A DNA stretch of 8,145 nucleotides from Deltaproteobacteria bacterium. Its GTDB lineage: Bacteria > Desulfobacterota > Desulfuromonadia > Geobacterales > DSM-12255. Made by a program: the position numbers and the translations under genes. The notes under the pieces were generated by a model, which was not told the DNA's origin, ran no database searches, and worked only from the letters and a program-made list of their open reading frames with translations. The DNA lies in assembly GCA_017861215.1 (NCBI GenBank), contig JAGFXN010000065.1, positions 1 to 8,145 of the forward strand, written 5' to 3'. Positions within the stretch are counted from its first letter, which is position 1. Each line of letters opens with the position of its first letter. This document shows positions 1 to 6,638 of the stretch, piece by piece.

Positions 1-39
1 TTGAAAAAACTGAAGAAAATTTTACATAAAGGAGCATGA
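1..39 (+). CDS. Possible 3' end of an upstream gene (12 codons, very tentative)
   Basis: Reading frame 1 is open from the window edge to a TGA at 37-39 and would encode the basic C-terminal tail LKKLKKILHKGA. The TGA overlaps an ATG at 36 in an ATGA arrangement, which is common between co-transcribed genes. Against this, the stretch is AT-rich and could equally be an intergenic leader. Twelve codons are too few to identify a family. If real, it would put the DtxR-FeoA gene downstream in an operon. Confidence 0.2.
   Translation: MKKLKKILHKGA
28..34 (+). promoter_or_regulatory. Ribosome binding site that sets the DtxR-FeoA start
   Basis: The sequence AAAGGAG is a strong Shine-Dalgarno match. 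It lies 7 nt before the ATG at 42 but only 1 nt before the in-frame ATG at 36. The spacing favours 42 as the true start. Confidence 0.7.
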
Positions 40-41
40 CG

Positions 42-689
42 ATGAAGCTGAGCGAAAAGGCCGAAGAGATTCTGGAGTCGATGTGGATCGCCATCGAGGA
101 GGAGGGGCGCGGTTTTACTGATCTGGAGAGTGCGGGGATCAGCGTCGATGACCCGGCCATCAGGGAACTGACCGGACACGCCTATGTGGAACTCAAGGGG
201 GAACGGCTGTACTTCCGGGCGGAGGGTCGTGCCGAAGGTGAAAAGACCATCCGCCGCCACCGGTTGGCGGAACGGCTGATGATGGATGTGCTCAATATCC
301 GTGGCGACAGTGCCGAGCTCAAAGCCTGCCAGTTTGAGCACCTGCTCAATGAAGGGGTCGACACCAAGGTCTGTACCATGCTTAATCATCCGGCCACCTG
401 TCCCCACGGCAAGCGGATTCCGCCCGGCGACTGCTGTGAAGAGGCCAGAAAAAGCGGCGACCTGGGCGTAGTCCCCCTGACCGAGCTGAAATCGGGCGAG
501 GAGGGGGAGATCGCCTATATCCTTACCGAGGACAACAAGAAGATGCAGAAGCTGATGGCCATGGGGGTGCTGCCCGGTAACCGGATCGTGCTGATGCAGT
601 CATTTCCGTCCTATATCTTCCGGGTCGGCTACTCGGAATTCGCCATCGATACCGCCATGGCACGGGAGATTTTCGTCAGGAAAGCATAG
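42..689 (+). CDS. DtxR-family metal-dependent regulator with C-terminal FeoA domain
   Basis: A predicted cytosolic metal-sensing transcriptional regulator of 215 aa. Residues 1 to about 65 take the place of the winged helix-turn-helix, about 68-135 form the DtxR metal-binding and dimerisation domain (RRHRLAERLM, KACQFEHLL, HPATCPHG), and about 142-215 form a FeoA/SH3-like domain (MGVLPGNRI, SEFAIDTAMAREIF). Aligned by eye with DtxR, H73 and E77 match H79 and E83, and C96, E99 and H100 match the primary site C102, E105 and H106. Two ligands differ: DtxR H98 is E92 here, and M10 appears to be E9, resembling D8 of MntR. The cysteine suggests iron, but specificity is uncertain. The segment between the EEEG motif and RRHRLAERL is about 5 residues shorter than in DtxR, so the DNA-binding part is divergent. 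A strong terminator follows, so transcription should stop before kdsB. The start at 42 is chosen from ribosome-site spacing; 36 is the alternative. Confidence 0.9.
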   Translation: MKLSEKAEEILESMWIAIEEEGRGFTDLESAGISVDDPAIRELTGHAYVELKGERLYFRAEGRAEGEKTIRRHRLAERLMMDVLNIRGDSAELKACQFEHLLNEGVDTKVCTMLNHPATCPHGKRIPPGDCCEEARKSGDLGVVPLTELKSGEEGEIAYILTEDNKKMQKLMAMGVLPGNRIVLMQSFPSYIFRVGYSEFAIDTAMAREIFVRKA

Positions 690-707
690 GGCATGGGCCG
701 GTAGCCT

Positions 708-735
708 GGGGCAGGGGGATCCCTCTGCCCCTTTT
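708..735 (+). terminator. Intrinsic terminator after the DtxR-FeoA gene
   Basis: A GC-rich inverted repeat at 708-731 (GGGGCAG paired with CTGCCCC, extending inward through GGG/CCC with one G-U pair) is followed by TTTT at 732-735. A second short arm pair, GGGCCG at 695-700 and CGGCCC at 737-742, could close an outer stem. Its position 19 bp after the stop codon fits a rho-independent terminator, although the T-run is short. Confidence 0.8.
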
Positions 736-862
736 GCGGCCCGTTAGATAAAAATGAAAATCAATACAAGCTGCCGGCAGCCGGATGCCAACAACGGTTG
801 ATAAGGCGGCAAGGCGGCGCGATCAGCTCTGAAATCCACGAGCGATGCGATTTGAACGGAAA

Positions 863-868
863 TATAAT
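863..868 (+). promoter_or_regulatory. Perfect -10 hexamer (TATAAT), possible distal kdsB promoter
   Basis: TATAAT matches the sigma-70 -10 consensus exactly. No good -35 hexamer lies 16-18 nt upstream (the bases around 840-846 read GAGCGAT), so it is only a candidate. It sits in non-coding sequence after the upstream terminator, where a promoter for the kds operon is expected. Confidence 0.3.
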
Positions 869-1010
869 TCGACCCTTGCGACATGGTAAACTGCTGTCTT
901 TACGGAACGGCAGCAGCAACCGATGACGGCTGAACAGGCTTTATGCGAACAATCGTTCTGCCGCATGACAGACAACCACGCTGTATCCATTTCCTGCCGG
1001 ATTTCACATC

Positions 1011-1039
1011 TTGACACCTCCCCCCATATGATGTAGCGT
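1011..1039 (+). promoter_or_regulatory. Candidate proximal kdsB promoter
   Basis: A perfect -35 hexamer TTGACA (1011-1016) is followed after 17 nt by TAGCGT (1034-1039), which matches the -10 consensus at only three of six positions. A TSS near 1046 would give a leader of about 48 nt before kdsB. A better -10-like hexamer, TATGAT at 1027-1032, is only 10 nt from the -35 and cannot pair with it. Confidence 0.35.
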
Positions 1040-1093
1040 TGTACGTCCCGCCGCACGAAAGGACATACCTTCTCAACACGGTTCCTATATCCC

Positions 1094-1852
1094 ATGAAAA
1101 TTACAGCGATAATCCCCGCAAGATTCGGCTCCACCCGCTTTGAAGGCAAAGCTCTTGCCGATATCTGCGGCAAGCCGATGATTCAGCATGTCTACGAACG
1201 GACCAGCCGCTCGACCCTTGTTTCGGACGTGGTTGTTGCCACTGATGATGACCGGATAGCTGCCGCCGTACGCAAGTTCGGCGGGCGTGCCGAGATGACA
1301 TCCACCGGCCATGAGACCGGTACTGACCGGCTGGCTGAAGTGGCGGCACGGCTGGACAGTGACATAATCGTCAACGTTCAGGGCGACGAGCCGCTGATTG
1401 AACCGGCGATGATCGATGAAGCCATCGAACCGCTGACAACAGATGCATCGCTGCTGATGTCAACTCTCAAAGAAAGGATCAAGACACTGCACGACTTCCT
1501 CAGTCCGAATGTTGTCAAGGTCGTCACTGACTGGGAAGGTTTCGCGCTCTATTTCTCCCGTTCGCCGCTTCCCCATTTCCGCGACAAATGGAATGATCTC
1601 AAAGATGAAAAGTTCGCTTCCGGCAGACTCCTCTGTTACAAGCATGTCGGTCTGTATGTCTACCGCCGTGAGTTTCTGCTCCAGTATTCACAGATGTCAC
1701 CTACCTACCTGGAACTTGCCGAAAAGCTGGAGCAGTTGCGGGTTCTGGAAAACGGCTACCGGATCAAGGTCGTTGAAACTTCCTACGACTCAATCGGTGT
1801 GGATACTCCCGCTGATCTGGCGGCAGTTGTTGAAAAAATGAAAAAATCATGA
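1094..1852 (+). CDS. kdsB: 3-deoxy-manno-octulosonate cytidylyltransferase (CMP-Kdo synthetase)
   Basis: A cytosolic enzyme that activates Kdo with CTP, giving CMP-Kdo and pyrophosphate. This makes the sugar-nucleotide donor for the lipopolysaccharide inner core. The 252 aa length is normal for KdsB. The N-terminal nucleotide-binding signature IPARFGSTRFEGKAL is at residues 7-21, followed by VVATDDDR (47-54), TGHETGTDRLAEVA (71-84) and the metal/nucleotide loop VNVQGDEPLI (93-102). The ATG at 1094 is the only sensible start, because the signature begins almost at once and no in-frame start exists just upstream. No Shine-Dalgarno site lies at normal distance: the nearest purine run, AAAGGA at 1058-1063, is 30 nt away. 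It is the first gene of the Kdo operon and ends 23 bp before pyrG, whose product makes its CTP substrate. Confidence 0.97.
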   Translation: MKITAIIPARFGSTRFEGKALADICGKPMIQHVYERTSRSTLVSDVVVATDDDRIAAAVRKFGGRAEMTSTGHETGTDRLAEVAARLDSDIIVNVQGDEPLIEPAMIDEAIEPLTTDASLLMSTLKERIKTLHDFLSPNVVKVVTDWEGFALYFSRSPLPHFRDKWNDLKDEKFASGRLLCYKHVGLYVYRREFLLQYSQMSPTYLELAEKLEQLRVLENGYRIKVVETSYDSIGVDTPADLAAVVEKMKKS

Positions 1853-1854
1853 AT

Positions 1855-1871
1855 GAGTGAAGGGTGAAGGG
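1855..1871 (+). repeat. Tandem TGAAGGG repeat carrying the pyrG ribosome site
   Basis: The kdsB-pyrG gap contains two adjacent copies of TGAAGGG (1858-1864 and 1865-1871), preceded by a related GAGTGA. The second copy supplies the purine-rich GAAGGG that ends 4 nt before the pyrG ATG at 1876. The first copy places a similar motif 7 nt further upstream. Confidence 0.5.
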
Positions 1872-1875
1872 CACT

Positions 1876-3480
<1,605 letters not shown>

Positions 3481-3512
3481 AGAGGCAATGGCCACTGCAC
3501 TCTGTACAGGCA

Positions 3513-3518
3513 AGAGGA
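3513..3518 (+). promoter_or_regulatory. Ribosome binding site that sets the kdsA start
   Basis: AGAGGA lies 5 nt before ATG 3524. The earlier in-frame ATG at 3488 has AGAGG only 2 nt upstream, too close for good initiation, and would add a 12-residue extension unlike known KdsA N-termini. Confidence 0.6.
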
Positions 3519-3523
3519 ATCCG

Positions 3524-4342
3524 ATGACGAAAGAGATCAGCATAGGCAGTGTGACAATAGGCGGCAACAGGCCTTTGGTGCTCATTGCCGGACCATGTGT
3601 GATCGAGAATGAGGATGCTACGCTGCGGGCCGCAGAGCGGCTGATCAGCATCACCGCTGCCGTCGGTGTCCCGCTCGTTTTCAAGGCTTCGTACGACAAG
3701 GCGAACAGAACTTCGGTAACGTCTTTCCGCGGTCCCGGCATCAAGGAGGGACTCAGAATCCTTGCCAAGGTGAAAAGCAGTTTCGGGCTGCCGCTTCTTT
3801 CGGATATCCATGGCATCGATCAGATCGACGCAGCGGCAGACGTGCTGGATGTGCTGCAGATACCGGCCTTTCTCTGCCGGCAGACTGATCTTGTCGTTGC
3901 GGCAGCAAAAAGCGGCAAGGTGCTGAATATCAAGAAGGGGCAGTTTCTGGCGCCGTGGGATATGGCGAATGTCGTCGGCAAGGCGGTTGATTCCGGCAAT
4001 GACAGGCTGATTCTGACCGAGCGGGGTGTATCTTTCGGCTACAATAATCTGGTTTCGGATATGCGCAGCCTGCCGATCATGCGGCAGCTCGGCTATCCGG
4101 TGGTATTCGACGCCACCCACAGCGTGCAGCTACCAGGCGGACAGGGCGGCTCTTCCGGCGGCCAGCGCGAGTTTGTCGAATACCTGGGCCGGGCGGCAGT
4201 GGCAACCGGCATTGACGGCATCTTCATGGAAATTCACGAATGTCCGGACATGGCGCTCTGCGACGGCCCCAACTCGGTGCAGCTGGATGATCTGGCAGAG
4301 TTATTGAAGAAGCTCAAGGCAATTGACGCAATAGTAAAATAG
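3524..4342 (+). CDS. kdsA: Kdo-8-phosphate synthase, metal-dependent class
   Basis: A cytosolic aldolase-type enzyme (272 aa) that condenses phosphoenolpyruvate with arabinose 5-phosphate to give Kdo-8-phosphate and phosphate. Visible family motifs, in order, are IAGPCVIEN (21-29), KASYDKANRTS, FRGPG, SDIH, QIPAFLCRQTDL, KKGQFLAPWD and DATHSVQLPGG. The four metal ligands of the Aquifex aeolicus enzyme (C11, H185, E222, D233) align with C25, H199, E236 and D247, all at the same offset of 14. E. coli-type metal-independent enzymes have Asn in place of the cysteine. I therefore predict a metal-requiring enzyme. The start at 3524 is preferred over 3488 and gives the usual short N-terminus. It lies 43 bp after pyrG and is followed by a long hairpin before kdsD. 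Confidence 0.97.
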   Translation: MTKEISIGSVTIGGNRPLVLIAGPCVIENEDATLRAAERLISITAAVGVPLVFKASYDKANRTSVTSFRGPGIKEGLRILAKVKSSFGLPLLSDIHGIDQIDAAADVLDVLQIPAFLCRQTDLVVAAAKSGKVLNIKKGQFLAPWDMANVVGKAVDSGNDRLILTERGVSFGYNNLVSDMRSLPIMRQLGYPVVFDATHSVQLPGGQGGSSGGQREFVEYLGRAAVATGIDGIFMEIHECPDMALCDGPNSVQLDDLAELLKKLKAIDAIVK

Positions 4343-4343
4343 G

Positions 4344-4417
4344 GATCAGGGATCGGTGAACGGGGATCGGTGAAAACATTCTTGCCTTTACCGTTCCCCG
4401 TTCCCCGGTCCCTGTTC
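4344..4417 (+). repeat. 74-nt imperfect inverted repeat between kdsA and kdsD
   Basis: The left arm (4344-4374) pairs with the right arm (4388-4417) around a 13-nt loop (4375-4387). By hand I count 30 pair positions: 26 Watson-Crick, one G-U (4353/4408) and three mismatches (4346/4415, 4357/4404, 4367/4394), with one bulged G at 4372. The left arm is also a direct repeat: GGGATCGGTGAA occurs at 4349-4360 and again at 4363-4374. No T-run follows, so it is not a typical terminator. It begins 1 nt after the kdsA stop and ends directly before the weak kdsD ribosome site ACAGG (4418-4422). Confidence 0.8.
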
Positions 4418-4428
4418 ACAGGTATTCC

Positions 4429-5394
4429 ATGATTATCGCCGAGGCAAAAAAAGTTATCCGCATCGAGGCCGAGGCGCTGCAGGCACTCGCCGACTCTATT
4501 GACGGCGAGTTTGAACTGGCGGTAAGGATGATCCTGGCTTCCAAGGGGCGCGTCATTGTTACCGGCATGGGAAAATCCGGTCTGGTCGGCCAGAAGATTG
4601 CCTCCACCATGGCATCTACCGGCACACCGGCGTTTTTCCTGCATCCTGCCGAGGCGCTGCACGGCGATCTCGGCATGATTATCCGGGGCGATGTGGTCAT
4701 TGCCATCTCCAACAGCGGCGAGACCGAGGAGGTGGTGCGGATCCTGCCGATTGTCAGACGTATCGGGGCCGAACTGATCTCGATGACCGGCAGACCCGGG
4801 TCTACTCTTGCCAGGAGCGGCGACATTCATCTCAATATCGCCATTAAGGAGGAGGCCTGCCCCCTCGGACTGGCGCCGACGGCCTCAACCACGGCGACCC
4901 TGGCGATGGGGGATGCGCTTGCTGTTGCCCTCCTGGTCGAGCGAGGTTTCAAGGCTGAGGATTTTGCGCTCTTCCACCCCGGCGGTGCACTGGGGAAAAA
5001 GCTGCTTCTCACTGTCAGGGATCTGATGCATGCCGGTGCCGATCTGCCGCTGGTGAACGCCGATATGCTGATGCGCTCCGCTATTTTTGAAATCACCTCA
5101 AAGAAAGTCGGTTGTACCGGGGTTGCCGATGCTGACGGCTCGCTTGTCGGCGTCATTACCGATGGCGATCTGCGCCGCGCTCTGGAAAAGGGGGTTGACT
5201 TCCTGGAACGCCCGGCGGCAGAGCTGATGAACCGGACCCCCAAGCGCATTCTTGCTACCGATCTGGCCGCAAGGGCCTTGCAGCAGATGGAGAAGTATTC
5301 GATCACGTCGCTGTTTGTCTTTGAAGATGAAGGGGCAACCCGGCCGGTGGGCATTGTTCACCTGCACGACCTGCTGAAGGCAGGGATTGCCTGA
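4429..5394 (+). CDS. kdsD: D-arabinose 5-phosphate isomerase (KpsF/GutQ family)
   Basis: A cytosolic isomerase converting ribulose 5-phosphate to arabinose 5-phosphate, the sugar acceptor for KdsA. The 321 aa protein has a SIS domain at about 35-170 (GMGKSGLVGQK at 46-56, LHGDLGMI at 77-84, ISNSGETEEV at 93-102, GLAPTASTTATLAMGDAL at 147-164) and then FHPGGALGKKL (182-192). Two CBS repeats follow (about 200-255 and 265-321; VGVITDGDLRRAL and PVGIVHLHDLL mark their ends). The catalytic residues of E. coli KdsD (K59, E111, E152, H193) align with K49, E101, E142 and H183 at a constant offset of 10. The tandem CBS pair may bind a regulatory ligand. A weak ACAGG (4418-4422) lies 6 nt before the ATG, just after the long hairpin. 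The TGA stop shares its A with the kdsC ATG, which suggests translational coupling. Confidence 0.96.
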   Translation: MIIAEAKKVIRIEAEALQALADSIDGEFELAVRMILASKGRVIVTGMGKSGLVGQKIASTMASTGTPAFFLHPAEALHGDLGMIIRGDVVIAISNSGETEEVVRILPIVRRIGAELISMTGRPGSTLARSGDIHLNIAIKEEACPLGLAPTASTTATLAMGDALAVALLVERGFKAEDFALFHPGGALGKKLLLTVRDLMHAGADLPLVNADMLMRSAIFEITSKKVGCTGVADADGSLVGVITDGDLRRALEKGVDFLERPAAELMNRTPKRILATDLAARALQQMEKYSITSLFVFEDEGATRPVGIVHLHDLLKAGIA

Positions 5395-5906
5395 TGGAAC
5401 AGCGCCTGCAGAAAATAAAACTGCTGATTCTTGATGTTGACGGAGTGATGACCGATGGCCGGATTATTTTCGATTCGAACGGTGTCGAGAGCAAGTTCTT
5501 CAATGTGAAGGACGGTCATGGCATCAAGATGCTGCAGCGTTGCGGCATCGAGGTCGCCATAATTTCCGGGCGCGAGTCACAGGTCGTAACCAACCGTGCG
5601 GCGGAGCTGGCTATCAGGATTGTGTACCAGAAGTCACTGGACAAGCTGACTCCTTTTGAAAGAATACTGGCGGAAACAGGCCTTGCAGAAGAAGAAACGG
5701 CGTTCATCGGTGATGACCTGATTGATATTCCGGTGCTGAAAAGGGTCGGCTTTGCTGCTGCCCCTGCCGACGCGGATGCCGAGGTGCTGCCTTTTGTGCA
5801 TTATGTCGCTGCCAGAAGCGGCGGCTGGGGAGCGGTACGAGAAGTTTGCGATATGATTATCAAGGCGCAGGGGAAGTGGGAGGAGCTGACGCAGCGCTAC
5901 TTCTGA
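5394..5906 (+). CDS. kdsC: Kdo-8-phosphate phosphatase
   Basis: A HAD-superfamily phosphatase (170 aa) that removes the phosphate from Kdo-8-phosphate to release Kdo for KdsB. Motif I, LILDVDGVMTDG, places the nucleophile D14 and acid/base D16. Motif II is IISGR (S58), the conserved lysine is K84 in YQKSLDKL, and motif III, FIGDDLIDIPVL, supplies D107 and D108. The short length and lack of a large cap domain match the tetrameric KdsC type. The start overlaps the kdsD stop by one base (TGATG), with GAAGG and CAGGG at 5376-5385 acting as the ribosome site inside kdsD. It is the last gene of its unit: a terminator follows 28 bp later. Confidence 0.96.
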   Translation: MEQRLQKIKLLILDVDGVMTDGRIIFDSNGVESKFFNVKDGHGIKMLQRCGIEVAIISGRESQVVTNRAAELAIRIVYQKSLDKLTPFERILAETGLAEEETAFIGDDLIDIPVLKRVGFAAAPADADAEVLPFVHYVAARSGGWGAVREVCDMIIKAQGKWEELTQRYF

Positions 5907-5934
5907 GGTAAATAGATAAAACGTTTGCTGACGG

Positions 5935-5966
5935 GCGGCAGTGATTTTTTCGGTGCCGCTTTTTTT
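5935..5966 (+). terminator. Intrinsic terminator after kdsC
   Basis: GCGGCA (5935-5940) pairs with TGCCGC (5954-5959), leaving a 13-nt loop that contains a run of six T. Seven T residues follow directly (5960-5966). The position between kdsC and lptC separates the Kdo-synthesis and transport units, at least partly. The short 6-bp stem may allow some read-through. Confidence 0.75.
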
Positions 5967-5972
5967 GTGTAA

Positions 5973-5981
5973 TGATACAAT
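5973..5981 (+). promoter_or_regulatory. Candidate extended -10 promoter for lptC
   Basis: TGATACAAT is an extended -10 element (TG, one base, then TACAAT, five of six matches to consensus). It lies just after the kdsC terminator. No -35 hexamer is evident, which extended -10 promoters can tolerate. A start near 5988 would give a leader of about 72 nt. Confidence 0.35.
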
Positions 5982-6018
5982 CTTTGTGCCAACTTTGCTG
6001 TTGATGCCCATAAAGTGC

Positions 6019-6047
6019 TTTACTACCCTGCTTGCGGGTGATATATT
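6019..6047 (+). promoter_or_regulatory. Candidate proximal lptC promoter giving a near-leaderless mRNA
   Basis: TTTACT (6019-6024, four of six matches) and TATATT (6042-6047, five of six) are separated by exactly 17 nt, a good sigma-70 layout. The expected start, about 6-8 nt after the -10, falls near 6054, only about 6 nt before the lptC ATG. A short inverted repeat ACCC/GGGT (6025-6028 and 6036-6039) lies in the spacer. Confidence 0.45.
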
Positions 6048-6059
6048 TTTTGAACCTAT

Positions 6060-6638
6060 ATGCGCGGTTCTCTTTTTTTTAGACGTTTGTTGGGGGGTAT
6101 TCTCCTGGCAGCTGTTGCTGCGCTGGCTGTTGTTATAGTCATCTATTTTATTAACAGTTCCCGCCGGGAAAGCAGTCCGGGAGGGCGTTCTCCGGCAGTT
6201 GATCTGGCACTGAAGAGTATTCATTTTACCGAGAGTGCTGCATCTGTCAGGAAATGGGAACTGTTTGCCGCCAGCGGCGAATATAACAAGGCAACTGACA
6301 AGACAGCCCTGACGGATATTCGTTTTGTGGTCGAGAGAGACGGCAAGGGTGGTCCGGTCACGGTAACTTCGAGGCATGGGGAGTATGTTCATGCCTCGAA
6401 AAATGTCAATCTGCAGGGGGACGTGATTGCGCGTACCGAAGATGGCACTACGTTTGAAACTCCCAAAGTAATGTATAATTCCACTAGCAGGGTTTTAAGC
6501 GGCAATGAGCGGGTGAAGCTTGTCGATGCCGCCCTGTCGGTTGAAGGTATCGGTTTTGATCTCAATGTAGACAGGCGTGAGACCAGGGTTCACAGCAATG
6601 TTACTGCCACCATCTACCCTGGCAAGAGGAAGAGATGA
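6060..6638 (+). CDS. lptC: LPS export protein LptC (inner-membrane anchored)
   Basis: A bitopic inner-membrane protein (192 aa) that receives lipopolysaccharide from the LptB2FG transporter and passes it to LptA in the periplasm. After a basic start (FFRR), a single hydrophobic segment at about 10-31 (LLGGILLAAVA through VVIVIYF) anchors the protein. The rest is periplasmic and has the LptC/OstA-like beta pattern: KWELFAASGEY (65-75), TVTSRHGEYV (101-110), NLQGDVIARTEDGTTFET (117-134) and KVMYNSTSRVLSG (136-148). Identification rests on this pattern and on the lptA and lptB neighbours. An in-frame stop at 6051-6053 makes ATG 6060 the first possible start. No Shine-Dalgarno site precedes it. 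The stop overlaps the lptA start by 4 nt (ATGA). Confidence 0.92.
   Translation: MRGSLFFRRLLGGILLAAVAALAVVIVIYFINSSRRESSPGGRSPAVDLALKSIHFTESAASVRKWELFAASGEYNKATDKTALTDIRFVVERDGKGGPVTVTSRHGEYVHASKNVNLQGDVIARTEDGTTFETPKVMYNSTSRVLSGNERVKLVDAALSVEGIGFDLNVDRRETRVHSNVTATIYPGKRKR

Larger units (their letters stand above)
736..1093 (+). other. Gene-free region and putative kdsB leader
   Basis: I find no convincing coding frame here on either strand. The stretch includes a perfect 12-nt palindrome (GCTGCCGGCAGC, 770-781), a repeated AAGGCGGC near 804-817, a TATAAT hexamer at 863-868, and two predicted hairpins. One hairpin is at 891-916 (CTGCTGTC paired with GGCAGCAG). The other is at 943-966 (ATGC/GCAT outside, GAAC/GTTC inside, with an asymmetric bulge). 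A TTGACA lies at 1011-1016. If transcription starts near 875, the kdsB leader would be about 220 nt and contain both hairpins. It matches no riboswitch that I recognise. Confidence 0.5.

Noticed and set aside
754..801. 15-codon mini-ORF (ATG to TGA) after the first terminator, considered as a leader peptide
   Set aside because: It has no ribosome site, no run of regulatory codons, and no linked terminator/antiterminator pair.
690..1093. Cyclic-di-GMP or other known riboswitch upstream of kdsB
   Set aside because: I looked for GEMM-type conserved segments, which are common in Geobacter relatives, and found none. Only unassigned hairpins are visible.
823..1173. 116-codon open frame on the - strand, covering the kdsB upstream region and start
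   Set aside because: It runs into the well-supported kdsB start on the other strand, has no recognisable motif, and has an odd composition (clustered Cys/Arg). A chance frame is more likely.
1864..1875. GGGC-type initial transcript, considered for a Bacillus-like pyrG slippage attenuator
   Set aside because: The GGGC lies 4 nt before the ATG, with no promoter placed to start there and no downstream attenuator hairpin.
6105..6120. TGGCAGCTGTTGCTG, considered as a sigma-54 (-24/-12) promoter
   Set aside because: The GG-to-GC distance is about 10 rather than 12 nt, and the sequence lies inside the lptC transmembrane codons.
5941..6138. 65-codon hydrophobic open frame on the + strand beginning with GTG in the kdsC-lptC gap
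   Set aside because: Its start lies in the loop of the kdsC terminator, no ribosome site precedes it, and it overlaps the lptC N-terminus in another frame.
5634..6392. 252-codon open frame on the - strand across kdsC, the intergenic gap and lptC
   Set aside because: It crosses two strongly identified genes and a terminator, has no family features, and has a Ser/Arg/Gln-rich composition typical of an antisense shadow.
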